NCBI GenBank assembly: GCA_001604105.1
Contig: LVAQ01000015.1
Span: forward strand, 57,591 to 121,590
Direction: 5' to 3'
Source: Clostridiales bacterium Firm_11
GTDB lineage: Bacteria > Bacillota > Clostridia > Christensenellales > Aristaeellaceae
DNA: 64,000 nucleotides
In this document: piece after piece, positions 17,143-25,743 of the stretch
Layout: every line of letters begins with the position of its first letter
Position numbering within the stretch: the stretch's first letter is position 1
Notes under the pieces: model-generated
Seen by the model: only the letters and a program-made list of their open reading frames with translations
The model's database searches: none
What the model was told of the DNA's origin: nothing
Made by a program: the position numbers and the translations under genes

Positions 17143-17994
17143 TTAAAACCCGCGCCCGCCGCCGCCATGGCTCACGCCGCCGCCGCTGGAATGCACACCG
17201 CTGCCGCCGCTGCCGCCAAAACCGCCGCCGCTGCCGCTGGAGGGTGGTGGCTTGCGCGCGCGGGTAACGGTGGTGCGCAGGTAATCATCCCGATTCTCCT
17301 GCATATCCACCTGCGCGTTGGTGGCGTAATCATATTTGTAGGTGCTTCCCTTGAGCCGATAGCGGGCTTTGACCCCGCTCATGAAAATGAAGCCGATCAG
17401 CAGGCAAAGCGCGCCGCCCACCAGCATTTCCGCGGTGGTGAGCACCTTATGGCGCGCGGTCAGCCGCTGCCCTGTGATCACATCATAGCGGTATTGCCCC
17501 TCCGGGATGCCAGCTTTAACAAACTCCTGCACTTTGGCAATCATCGCCTGCGCGGCATCGGCATAGCGCGCCGCCCGCAGGTTTGGGTTGCTCACGTCCA
17601 GCGCCAGCTCGATGCGTTCATCGGTCAGGTAATCGATCATCGCGCCGGTGGTAGAGATGTACTCCTGCCGGGCATACATATCAATGAAGTACAGCACACC
17701 GCTGTTTTCTTCATCCAGCCCGAAGCCGCCCTGATCGTAAAAATCATCGGCAACCTGCTGCTGGGACGCGTCCCCGTGGGATTCGCTGGTGGTGAGCACC
17801 ACAAAATCCATGCCCGTTGCCTTTTGGAAATCCGCGATGGCATTGCGGATGGCTTCTTCCTCAGTGGCGGTGAACAGATCCGCGCGGTCAAACAGGCGCT
17901 CGCTGGTTGCGGTTGCGGAGGCCATGGCCATGCCGGCAGTGAGGCAGAGCAGCGCCGCTGCCAGCAGCGCGAGGGTACGTTTGATGTTCTTCAT
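17143..17994 (-). CDS. TPM-domain membrane protein (YgcG-like)
   Basis: 283 residues: signal peptide MKNIKRTLALLAAALLCLTAGMAMA, a TPM domain (about 35-175; RLFDRADLFTATEEEAIRNAI, DFVVLTTSE, NSGVLYFIDMYARQEYISTTG), one membrane helix (about 210-230), and a Gly/Ser-rich tail ending GGGGRGF. TPM proteins have been linked to acid-phosphatase activity and photosystem repair in plants; in Firmicutes the role is unknown. AGGAGGTGG precedes the ATG. It follows the zinc-ribbon gene by 11 bases, and these two families are often neighbours, suggesting a joint envelope function. Confidence 0.88.
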   Translation of the reverse strand: MKNIKRTLALLAAALLCLTAGMAMASATATSERLFDRADLFTATEEEAIRNAIADFQKATGMDFVVLTTSESHGDASQQQVADDFYDQGGFGLDEENSGVLYFIDMYARQEYISTTGAMIDYLTDERIELALDVSNPNLRAARYADAAQAMIAKVQEFVKAGIPEGQYRYDVITGQRLTARHKVLTTAEMLVGGALCLLIGFIFMSGVKARYRLKGSTYKYDYATNAQVDMQENRDDYLRTTVTRARKPPPSSGSGGGFGGSGGSGVHSSGGGVSHGGGGRGF

Positions 17995-18005
17995 GCGCCC
18001 ACCTC

Positions 18006-19094
18006 CTAAAACAGGAAATACGCGGCCACGCAGTACGCCGCAAACAGGATTGCCGTAATGCCCAGCGCCGTTAGCCGCAGCTTGCCCTTGTCGATGGGCA
18101 GTTTGCCGCACACCTGGCCGGTGCGCCCGTTCATGACGTAATAGTAAGGCTCTTTTTCGCCGCTTTTGATGTAGGTGAGCACCCAGGTGGGCAGCAGCAC
18201 GTATTTGCTGCTTTGGCGCAGTACGCGGCCTTCCGCTTTGCCCTGATAGGTGGGAAAGTGCACCGTCTGCGTGAGCAGGGGCTTGACATAGCCCGTCAGT
18301 TCATCCGCCACATCCGCGGTGGCCTCGCTTTGGGCAATGTCACGCCGCTCCGCCAGAAAGCCGGAAAGGTACGCGCCGGAAAACGGCGTCAGCTCTGTCA
18401 GGGGAAAGGGGTGGATGCCATCGCTCAGCTTGCGGTCGGTGGCTTTGAGCGCGGGGCGCATCACGTTTTCAAACGCAATCTTCGCGCGGCGGGTGATGGC
18501 GTAGTGCTCCGTCTGCGTGACCACATACTGCCCCTGGTCAAACACATTGGTGCGCTGGCCTTCGCCCTGGTAGCTGCCATCCACCGTGGCTTCGGTCACA
18601 AAATGGGGATAGTACACGCCCTCCATCTGCCGCACCTGCTCCCGCGCGAAAAAGCCCTTAGGTACAAAGCGTTTTTTGGCCACCCAGCCCATGAACGCCT
18701 CGATGGCTTTTTCTTTGCCCACCGAAAACGGCAGCACCATATCCGGCTTCATATCCGCGGTGAGTTTGCCTTGCAGCACCACAGGGTTGTGGCAATAATA
18801 GCAGTGTGTGGCAACGGTGGTTTCATCCGTCATGATGCCGCTGCCGCAGCTGGGGCAGTTGTAATACACCTGCTGCTCGCTGCCCGCATCGCCAGCGGCG
18901 GCCGCATGGGTATGGGCATCCGCTTCCGCCTGCCGGTGCTCGGCATCGGCTTGCTGCTGATACTCCGCCGCCTTGGCCAGCAGTGTTTCTTCATCATAGA
19001 CCGAATCACAACGGTCGCATTTCCATTTTTGGTCATCCGGATCGAAAGCCAGGAAACTACCGCAGTTTGGGCACTTGTAGGTTACGCTCGCCAT
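18006..19094 (-). CDS. zinc-ribbon membrane protein (TFIIB-type zinc ribbon)
   Basis: 362 residues. Two Cys4 zinc ribbons: YKCPNCGSFLAFDP...KWKCDRCDSVY at the N-terminus and YYNCPSCGSGIMTDE...HCYYCHNPVV near residue 100, joined by an Ala/Gln/His-rich coiled region. A folded region follows, then a C-terminal membrane helix (LTALGITAILFAAYCVAAYFLF), so the ribbons probably face the cytoplasm. Start at ATG 19094 (MASVTYKC) with GAGGTGATTGC upstream. First gene of a two-gene operon with the TPM protein. Molecular function unknown. Confidence 0.85.
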   Translation of the reverse strand: MASVTYKCPNCGSFLAFDPDDQKWKCDRCDSVYDEETLLAKAAEYQQQADAEHRQAEADAHTHAAAAGDAGSEQQVYYNCPSCGSGIMTDETTVATHCYYCHNPVVLQGKLTADMKPDMVLPFSVGKEKAIEAFMGWVAKKRFVPKGFFAREQVRQMEGVYYPHFVTEATVDGSYQGEGQRTNVFDQGQYVVTQTEHYAITRRAKIAFENVMRPALKATDRKLSDGIHPFPLTELTPFSGAYLSGFLAERRDIAQSEATADVADELTGYVKPLLTQTVHFPTYQGKAEGRVLRQSSKYVLLPTWVLTYIKSGEKEPYYYVMNGRTGQVCGKLPIDKGKLRLTALGITAILFAAYCVAAYFLF

Positions 19095-19509
19095 GCAATC
19101 ACCTCTTTGGGCGGCCACACCGCCGTATCATCTTGGATTTGTGTAAATTATAGCATTCCCCTCGTCAAAACACAACACGCCCCGCCGACGCGTGGCGCGC
19201 CGTTATGCGGTTTTGGAACGCGGGAATCGGCAAGGGCGAGTGTGGGGGAAACAGGCATGGGGTAGGGATGCGAAAGCGCGGATGCAAAGCGGGTTGTTTG
19301 CAAGTGGCTGGCGCGGCGCGCAGGCGAACGGCTGTTGCGAAAGTGGCTGGCGCAAGCGCCCCAGAATCCTTGCTGCGCTTCGTTTACAAGCGGATGCGCA
19401 CGTATCATTTTTTCGGTTACGCATATTTTTCGTCATGTAACCGGCTGTAACCAAGCGCTGTGATGGTTCTGCGCAAGTGGTGATTTGATCGAAGAGAAGC
19501 GTGAGTTGC
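19095..19509. other. gene-free stretch leading into an A+T-rich insert
   Basis: Upstream region of the zinc-ribbon operon (right end of its promoter side) and transition from G+C-rich to A+T-rich DNA near 19.45 kb. I see no gene or clear terminator. Confidence 0.4.
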
Positions 19510-19860
19510 ATGGGTGCTGAAAGATTGTCTGAATTAAAGAGCCTTGTTTCTTTTATTGATTATTTTAAAAGGCATTTGGGCGTTGAGTTAGACGATCCGA
19601 ACAATGAAGAGATGATCAGATTTTCTCTGGTAGTTGAAAAAACAACATTGATGTCTTCAGACTATAATGACATATTGAATGAAGTTGACTATGACCTGGC
19701 CCCCACTGATGGTGATCCACGGGTTTATAGGCATTGTCAGTACAGCTTAAATAATAGGGCATATTTGCATCCACCTTTTCCTACCATAACCTTATCTTTT
19801 AAACCCACCTTCACTGGCAATAACTTGTCCCGTAATCCAATTAGCGTAGTCACTATGTAA
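19510..19860 (+). CDS. hypothetical protein, possibly truncated by adjacent insert
   Basis: 116 residues from the ATG at 19510 (MGAERLSELKSLVSFIDYFKRHLGVELDDPNNEEMI). The first 75 or so residues look like a genuine folded protein with ordinary codon use for A+T-rich DNA; the last 22 are encoded by the strand opposite to the 3' end of the SDR gene and look like run-on sequence. I recognise no family. The likeliest reading is a gene fragment whose original 3' end was lost when the SDR segment arrived. The ribosome-binding site is weak. Confidence 0.35.
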   Translation: MGAERLSELKSLVSFIDYFKRHLGVELDDPNNEEMIRFSLVVEKTTLMSSDYNDILNEVDYDLAPTDGDPRVYRHCQYSLNNRAYLHPPFPTITLSFKPTFTGNNLSRNPISVVTM

Positions 19861-20601
19861 AAAGTGCACCAGTCTGGCCGCATCTTCTGGTTTACCCCAA
19901 CGCCCAGAGGGAAACATTTGAGCAATGGCTTCATATGCTACCCCTTCAAGATAACCTGTATCTGTTGGACCAGGATTTATACAGTTTACACGAATGTTTT
20001 GATCTGCAAGGGCTACTGCTAGTTGCTTACAAAGACCGATAAGCGCTTCCTTAGAAACCGCATAGGCCATTTCTTCAATCATAGGTCCCAAATATTGACC
20101 ACTGGTAAATAGGGTAATGACCCCTTGTTTACCCTGAGGCAATTGATTAGCGAACGCTTGTACCATCAGCATTGCCGCTCGAACATTAACATTTAAATGG
20201 GCATCGATGTGCTCTGCCGTCCATTCACCTATTGGTGCATGAGTTGAATAAGCATGATTTAAAACCAAGCCATCTATATAGCCAAAAGCTTCACCTGCTG
20301 CTTCAATCACTTTTTCTGGCATCTGATCTTTTGAAAGATCCGATGGCTCTAATACGGTAATCGAACAACCTTTTTGAGCACAAACCTTTTCAAGCTGATG
20401 GCTATATGCACCATCTGCATCTGGATACGCTAATGCCTGATCATAATCGGAGTAGCCATGGACCACCACATTGGCACCTGCCATAGCTAAAGTTTCTGTA
20501 ATCGACCGACCAATTCCTTTGGACCGGCTAACCCCTGTAACCAAAATCGATTTACCATTTAAATCTAGTGGCTGATTATTCGCATTTGAAAACGTAATCA
20601 T
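19792..20601 (-). CDS. short-chain dehydrogenase/reductase
   Basis: 269 residues of the classical SDR fold: NAD(P)-binding TGVSRSKGIG (about 22-31), NHAYS (the NNAG-like position), catalytic Ser in FTSGQYLG, Tyr and Lys in YAVSK, and VNCINPGPTDTGYLE after it. It reduces or oxidises an alcohol/ketone substrate that cannot be named. The coding DNA is markedly richer in A+T than every neighbour and uses different codons (many TTA/AAA/AAT), a sign of acquisition by transfer. No operon partner. Confidence 0.9.
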   Translation of the reverse strand: MITFSNANNQPLDLNGKSILVTGVSRSKGIGRSITETLAMAGANVVVHGYSDYDQALAYPDADGAYSHQLEKVCAQKGCSITVLEPSDLSKDQMPEKVIEAAGEAFGYIDGLVLNHAYSTHAPIGEWTAEHIDAHLNVNVRAAMLMVQAFANQLPQGKQGVITLFTSGQYLGPMIEEMAYAVSKEALIGLCKQLAVALADQNIRVNCINPGPTDTGYLEGVAYEAIAQMFPSGRWGKPEDAARLVHFLHSDYANWITGQVIASEGGFKR

Positions 20602-20701
20602 ATGGTTTTATCCCCTTACTTAACCAAACAATGTCTCTAATTTCACACTTAGCCCTTCAAACACGAAGGATTCAACCACATCCCCATGTTTATAAGAGCA
20701 T

Positions 20702-21160
20702 CACGCCTGCGGGGGTATTGCTTCGCTTGGGGACGCCAGGTTTCACGCAGGCACACCAAAGGGTTTCACCCTTTGGAAACCTGCCAAGGGCTTCGCCCTT
20801 GACCCTTTTTTTGGTTTGTTTGCGGGCTTGGGTGCTACCGCCGCTCGCCTCATCGCCTTTCGGGCGGTTCGCTCGCTTACGGGGGTACTGCTTCGCTATG
20901 GAATCTTGGGCTTTGCCCAAACCCACCAAAGGGTTTCACCCTTTGGAATCCTGCCAAGGGCTTTCGCCCTTGACCCTACTTTTTGGTTTGTTTGCGGGCT
21001 TGGCTGCTACCGCCGCTCGCCTCATCGCCCTGCGGGCGGTTCGCTCGCTTACGGGGGTACTGCTTCGCTTGGGAACGTTGGGCTTTGCCCAAACCCACCA
21101 AAGGGTTTCACCCTTTGGAAACCTGCCAAGGGCTTCGCCCTTGACCCGTCTTTTTTCCCT
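20702..21160 (-). repeat. hairpin-array repeat, about 2.7 units of 170 bp
   Basis: Reverse-oriented copies of the family at 16.5 kb: CCAAAGGGTTTCACCCTTTGG at 20756, 20926 and 21098. In this orientation it begins directly after the stop codon of the Gfo/Idh/MocA gene with AAAAAAGACGGGTCAAGGG. Confidence 0.9.
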
Positions 21161-21162
21161 GC

Positions 21163-22128
21163 CTAGGCTTCGATGCCTTCCAGTACCGCCACCACCGCTA
21201 ATACCTGCGCCCGTGGTACCACCTGCGAAGCTTCCCCCGCCTTGGCGCATTCCACAAAATGCGTAAGCTCCCGCAAAAACCACCCCGTCGGCGGCAGATT
21301 GATCCCCGTGGGAATCTTCACCGCGTCTTCCACATCAAACGGCGTCACCGTTCCATCCGCCGCATAGCCCGTAAGCCCCTGCGCATCGCAGATGAGCATC
21401 CCCCGCTCAAAATACACCCGCCACCTCGCGGTAAACGGTATCGCCGCATTGAACCACGCCGCCTCCGCACACACGGTAAGCCCTTCATAACCATACTGGA
21501 AACGGTATTGCTCGCGGTACGCCTTCTGCGCCCCGCCGCAGGCGGTATACCCCACCGTGCGCGGCTTGCCAAACAGGCTCACAATCACATCCAGATCATG
21601 AATATGCAAATCAAAGGGCAACAGCCCGCTTTTATCCTTTTCAAACAGCCAGCTTCCCTGCGTCCACCCCGGGCAGGCCGCAAGCCGCTCAAAGCACGCG
21701 TCCAAAGGCTTGCCGTAGGTTTCCTTTTTCACGGTTTCCCGCAGCGTTTCCACCGCACGGCTGAACTGCAGCAGCTGCGCCACATAAAGCTGCTTGCCCG
21801 CCGCATCCGCCGCGGCGTACATCGCCGTTGCATCCGCAAGGGTGAGCGCAATCGGCTTTTCCGTGAGCACATGCTTGCCCAGCGCAAACCCTTCCAGCGC
21901 AAGTTCCTTATGCAAAAACGTAGGCGTGCAGATGTCCACCATATCGATTTCCACCTGCGCGCACAGCGCCGTTAGCGTGGGGTAGATGGGCACGCCCCAC
22001 TCCCCTGCGCGGGCAATATCCGCCTCGGTCTTTCCCACCACGGCGGCCACGCGCGCGCCCGCCACATGCCGGTAGTTATGGTAGTGCACCGTGCCCATGC
22101 CGCCCAGCCCGATGAGTGCAATGTTCAA
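21163..22128 (-). CDS. Gfo/Idh/MocA-family oxidoreductase
   Basis: 321 residues: N-terminal Rossmann fold with IALIGLGGMGTVHYHNY (dinucleotide binding), DICTPTFLHKEL and the hallmark EKPIALT (Lys of the EKP motif), then the C-terminal alpha/beta domain with DLHIHDLDVIVSLFG (catalytic His/Asp region). Such enzymes oxidise or reduce sugars and cyclitols with NAD(P). I use the TTG at 22128 (7 bases after AAGGGGG, giving M-N-I-A-L-I-G); the ATG at 22134 is almost on top of the ribosome-binding site. Second gene of a pair with the TIM-barrel isomerase, a common inositol/sugar-catabolism arrangement. Confidence 0.88.
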   Translation of the reverse strand: MNIALIGLGGMGTVHYHNYRHVAGARVAAVVGKTEADIARAGEWGVPIYPTLTALCAQVEIDMVDICTPTFLHKELALEGFALGKHVLTEKPIALTLADATAMYAAADAAGKQLYVAQLLQFSRAVETLRETVKKETYGKPLDACFERLAACPGWTQGSWLFEKDKSGLLPFDLHIHDLDVIVSLFGKPRTVGYTACGGAQKAYREQYRFQYGYEGLTVCAEAAWFNAAIPFTARWRVYFERGMLICDAQGLTGYAADGTVTPFDVEDAVKIPTGINLPPTGWFLRELTHFVECAKAGEASQVVPRAQVLAVVAVLEGIEA

Positions 22129-22140
22129 ACCCATTCCCCC

Positions 22141-22956
22141 TTACAGCGTGAAGCCTTGGCTTTTCAGGTATTCCGCGCTCACGCGCATGGCTTCATCCAC
22201 CGCGTGCACATCCCCCGCCCCCGCCTGCGTAAACTCAATCTCCACGCTAAAGGGGCTCTCATTACCCGCCGCGTTAAGCAACTCAAAAATGCGGGGAAAA
22301 TCCACCTTACCCTGCCCCAGCGCGGGAAAATCCCACACGGTGCGCTCGCCGCCCTTATCCTTCAAGTGCAGGTACGCCACATCCCCAACGCACGCGGCAA
22401 GGTCCTGCGCCGGATCCACATCCCCGTAGAAAATCACATTGGCGGTATCGTAATTGATTTTCACGCGCGGGTGATTCACCAGCCGCACAATCTGCGCCAG
22501 CACCTCGCCTGTGCCGTGCGCATGCCCGTGCGTTTCCAATACCAGCATCAGCTGATGCTGCTCCAGCTGCGGCACCAGCGCGGCAATGTGCGCGGCCACC
22601 TCCGCATGGGTCGCCACCGCCCGATCCGCAAGGTGCGCCTCCCCGATGGAACTGACTATGTAACGGCACCCAAAGAACGCCGCCAGCCGGATATTCTTCA
22701 CAAAATCTCCGATGCGCGCGGTATCCATCAGGTTGCAATGGCCGCTCATGCTCACGGGCGTAAGCCCCGCATCCGCCAGCGCGTCCTTGATTTGCAGCAG
22801 CGTTTCAAAGGGCATATCCGGGAACACATGCTCCGTCCAGCCCTTGGTGGCGGTCAGCTCAATGTAGCGGTAACCCGCCCGCCTGATGCCATCAATGGCC
22901 TGCCAGATGCTATAACCATGGTAAGAATTGGAATTTGCGGCGATGATACGCGCCAT
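22141..22956 (-). CDS. sugar phosphate isomerase/epimerase (xylose-isomerase-like TIM barrel)
   Basis: 271 residues of the AP-endonuclease-2 TIM-barrel superfamily. Metal-ligand segments are visible: VLETHGHAHGTGE (Glu), INYDTANVIFYGD (Asp), VAYLHLKDKGG (His/Asp), and VEIEF (final Glu). These enzymes isomerise or epimerise keto-sugars or inosose derivatives. Start ATG 22956 (MARIIAANSNSYHG) with GGAGG upstream. It precedes the Gfo/Idh/MocA gene by about 12 bases; the two likely act on the same carbohydrate. Confidence 0.85.
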   Translation of the reverse strand: MARIIAANSNSYHGYSIWQAIDGIRRAGYRYIELTATKGWTEHVFPDMPFETLLQIKDALADAGLTPVSMSGHCNLMDTARIGDFVKNIRLAAFFGCRYIVSSIGEAHLADRAVATHAEVAAHIAALVPQLEQHQLMLVLETHGHAHGTGEVLAQIVRLVNHPRVKINYDTANVIFYGDVDPAQDLAACVGDVAYLHLKDKGGERTVWDFPALGQGKVDFPRIFELLNAAGNESPFSVEIEFTQAGAGDVHAVDEAMRVSAEYLKSQGFTL

Positions 22957-23060
22957 AGCGCTCGCCCTCCTCTCCCTTTTGGGTGTTTTCACCAACAGAG
23001 GTTTCCCTGCGCGGGGTTGCCCCGTACCCGCAGGTGCCCAAGCAATGTCTTGTGCCCGCG

Positions 23061-23963
23061 TCAGCCGATATCCACGCCCAGCAGCGCCTTAGCCACAAGC
23101 CCGATCACAAACGCGATCACCGCCACGCCCAGGCTGATGCTCACCATCTCCACAAAGCGCCTGCGGAAGGGCAATCCCTTGGCAACGCTGATGTAGTAAT
23201 TGAAGCCCAGGATCACCAGCACCACGATGGCAATCATCAGCGCCAGCGCCAGCGGCCACAGGTTGCCCGGCAGCAGCAGGTAGGGCAGCACCAGCAGCGC
23301 CACGGTAATCAGGTACGCGATGCCCGTATACAGGCTTGATTTAAGCGCGTTCTCATTGCCATCCGCCCGCTCGGCCAGGTAGTTGCTGGCCGCCATAGAA
23401 AGCGTCGCGCTTACCCCGGTGATGATGCCGCTGAGCGCCACCACGCGCGTATCCTGAAGCGCAAAGCTAAGCCCCGCGATGGTGCCCGTAAGCTCTACCA
23501 GCGCGTCGTTGAGCCCCAGCACCATCGCGCCCACGTATTGCAGGCGTTCTTCATTGAGCATGGCAATAAGCTCATCCTCATGGCGCTTTTCATCCCGCTG
23601 CACGCGCTCCGCTTCCGGAAACACCTCCAGCAGCTTTTCATAACCCAGCACCGCGTCTCGCTCATCCATGGCGATGCGCTTGAGCACAAACGTATACCCC
23701 AGCAGGCGCGTGAGCACCTTAAGCCACAGGATTTTGCCTTTGAAAGGCTTCACCTTCTGGCCGCTGAGGCTTGCCCAGTATGCCGCGTGGGATTTTTCAT
23801 CCTCACTCATGCGATATAGGATTTCGCGGTTCACGGCGTTCTTTTCATGCTTTGCCATATAGGCGTAGATCAGCGCGCCGGTTTCTTCGTCCCGCTGGCT
23901 TTGCACAATGCCCTTTTTGGCGCTCTCCGGTAAGGCGGAAAAGGGTAGCGACTGATGTTCCAT
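23061..23963 (-). CDS. ferritin-like/VIT1 fusion iron transporter (MbfA-like)
   Basis: 300 residues. Residues about 1-140 form a rubrerythrin/ferritin-like four-helix bundle with diiron-type acidic and His residues (QRDEETGALIYAYMAKHE, SEDEKSHAAYW, AMDERDAVLGYEKLL, QRDEKRHEDEL). Residues about 150-300 are a VIT1/CCC1-type membrane domain (LGLNDALVELTGTIAGLSFAL, SMAASNYLAERADG, four to five helices). The fusion is known as erythrin-VIT1 or MbfA and exports or sequesters iron or manganese, often during peroxide or iron stress. AAGGAGGAA precedes the ATG. Single gene. Confidence 0.9.
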   Translation of the reverse strand: MEHQSLPFSALPESAKKGIVQSQRDEETGALIYAYMAKHEKNAVNREILYRMSEDEKSHAAYWASLSGQKVKPFKGKILWLKVLTRLLGYTFVLKRIAMDERDAVLGYEKLLEVFPEAERVQRDEKRHEDELIAMLNEERLQYVGAMVLGLNDALVELTGTIAGLSFALQDTRVVALSGIITGVSATLSMAASNYLAERADGNENALKSSLYTGIAYLITVALLVLPYLLLPGNLWPLALALMIAIVVLVILGFNYYISVAKGLPFRRRFVEMVSISLGVAVIAFVIGLVAKALLGVDIG

Positions 23964-24505
23964 GGTGTAATTCCTCCTTGCGCCCTGTGGACGCGTTCCG
24001 CTTTGCGGCTTGGTTGCGGATGCGCGGCATGCCTGCCCTGCCGCGCCCAAAAGGCGTGGGCAACGCAAAGCAACGCCCGCGTGATGCACGCGCCGCCGTT
24101 ATCCTCGCGCTGCCATGCGCGGTTCTCATGGTATTACCTTCTTGAGGCTGATTGCGGTTTCCTGCATGGTTGGCGTAAAAGGCGTACTTCCTGCGCTTGA
24201 CGCGGCTGCAAAGCATGCCCGAAGCAGCGCTGGCGGGCATTGCCATGCAAGTGCTGCTAAGAACGCAGGCATGCTCTTGCAGCGCTTTCTCCTCTTCGCC
24301 GCGCCCCCGCGATAATCACGGGAATGCCCTACGCATGCTTGCGTTATCTGCGCCTTGGCTGCAAAATACAATGCATCGGCGTTGACGGGCAGCGCCGTTC
24401 CAGCGCAGCCAGAAATGTGGGCATGCTCTTGCAACGCTTGGTGTTACCCGCCGCCCGGTATGCGGTTTCGCATGGGGATGGCCTATCCGTTGCAGCGCCC
24501 GAGCG
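23964..24505. other. gene-free stretch with a degenerate duplication
   Basis: 540 bases without a supported gene. GGCATGCTCTTGCAGCGCTT near 24268 recurs in altered form near 24420, with similar flanks, so this is probably an old tandem duplication of roughly 150 bp. Confidence 0.45.
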
Positions 24506-25282
24506 CTACCCGCGGTTTACAATATCGTACATAAATACCGCCGCCGCGATGGCCGCGTTGAGTGATTCCGCGCCCCCACGCATCGGCAGGCGGAAGCGGT
24601 GCGTGGCCACGGCCGCAAGCGGAGGCGTAATGCCCGCCCCTTCATTACCGATGAGCAGGCATACCTTTTGGGGCAGGGGGGCGCGGGTGTAAAAATCGTC
24701 GCCATCCAGCACTGATGCCAATACCGCGTAGCCTTGCGCGCGAAGGGTTTCCGCAGCCTGCGGGGCGCTGCTTTGCGTAACGATGGGCATACGGAATATA
24801 CTGCCCATGGTGGCGCGCAAGGTTTTGGGCGCAAAGGGATCAGCGCAGCCCGCGGTAAGCACGCAGGCATCAAAGCCCGCCGCATCCGCCGTACGCAAGA
24901 TGGTGCCTACGTTGCCCGGATCCTGCACGGCTTCCAGCAGCACCACACGGCTGCCCAGCGAATCCAGCGCCGCGCGGGCGGGCAGGCGCACGGTGGCGGC
25001 AATCCCCTGCGGGGTCTTGACCTGCGTTAAGGTGTCCAGCACATGGTCAGGCACGGTGTAGATGTGGTTTTTGGGCGAGGCTTCCAGCAATGCGGCATAG
25101 GCCTGCTGGCGGCCTTCTGTCACAAAAACGGCGGTCACGCTGCTTTTGGCATAGCGCAGGGCTTCGGCCACCATATGCTCCCCCTCGCACAGGAAAAGGC
25201 CGCTTTCCTCGCGCGCAGCTCTGGTTTGCAGGGCTTTGACCGCCTGTATAAGCGGGTTTTTGGTACTGGTGATGGTGGGCAT
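24506..25282 (-). CDS. TrmH/SpoU-family RNA 2'-O-methyltransferase
   Basis: 258 residues. N-terminal substrate-binding domain opens TSTKNPLIQAVKALQTRAAREESGLFLCEGEHMV, then the SPOUT knot: VLLEAVQDPGNVGTILRTADAAGFDACVL (motif 1), LLIGNEGAGI (motif 2) and LPMRGGAESLNAAIAAAVFMYDI (motif 3). It methylates a ribose in rRNA or tRNA using SAM; the target is not readable. Family members often sit beside phenylalanyl-tRNA synthetase genes, but here it is alone. AAGGAGCC precedes the ATG by 8 bases. Confidence 0.92.
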   Translation of the reverse strand: MPTITSTKNPLIQAVKALQTRAAREESGLFLCEGEHMVAEALRYAKSSVTAVFVTEGRQQAYAALLEASPKNHIYTVPDHVLDTLTQVKTPQGIAATVRLPARAALDSLGSRVVLLEAVQDPGNVGTILRTADAAGFDACVLTAGCADPFAPKTLRATMGSIFRMPIVTQSSAPQAAETLRAQGYAVLASVLDGDDFYTRAPLPQKVCLLIGNEGAGITPPLAAVATHRFRLPMRGGAESLNAAIAAAVFMYDIVNRG

Positions 25283-25477
25283 CGGCGGGCGGCTCCTTTC
25301 GGGTGGGTGGCAAGGCTTGTGTGCATCGTTTGGCGATTCTGGCGTTGGAATGTTATACCCATTATACCAAGGGAGGATTGATTTTTGCTATGGGGCAGCG
25401 GGATTCTTTTTAAGTGTGTTATGGCATCGTAAAAGGACGGGAGTACCCCGTCCCTTTGGCTGTCTATCAACCCCTGC

Positions 25478-25730
25478 AAAACACTTTTGCCGCTCGCCTC
25501 ATAGCCGCTTCGCGGCTGTTCGCTCGCTACGGGTTTTTGGAGGGGGACGTTGGGGCGCTTGTCCACTCGGTTTAATCGGCGCACACGGCACTGCCGTGCC
25601 CTGTGCTTGTTAAACCTCTCACCTCCAGTTCGCTTTCGCCTTCGGCGAAGTGCCCACTGGGCACACGCTCTCTTTCGGTGCCCAAACCCCGCTAAAGGGC
25701 TATGCCCTTTAGAATCCCATCTTTTTACCT
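25478..25730 (-). repeat. hairpin-array repeat, long variant, diverged copy
   Basis: Reverse-oriented. Contains CTAAAGGGCTATGCCCTTTAG in place of CCAAAGGG-TGAA-ACCCTTTGG, GTGCCCACTGGGCAC, CTTTCGCCTTCGGCGAAG, a GGTTTAAT.../...GTTAAACC pair and AGCCGCTTCGCGGCT in place of CGCCCGAAGGGCG. It starts 14 bases after the argS stop codon. Confidence 0.8.
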
Positions 25731-25743
25731 TCTATCCTGCGCC

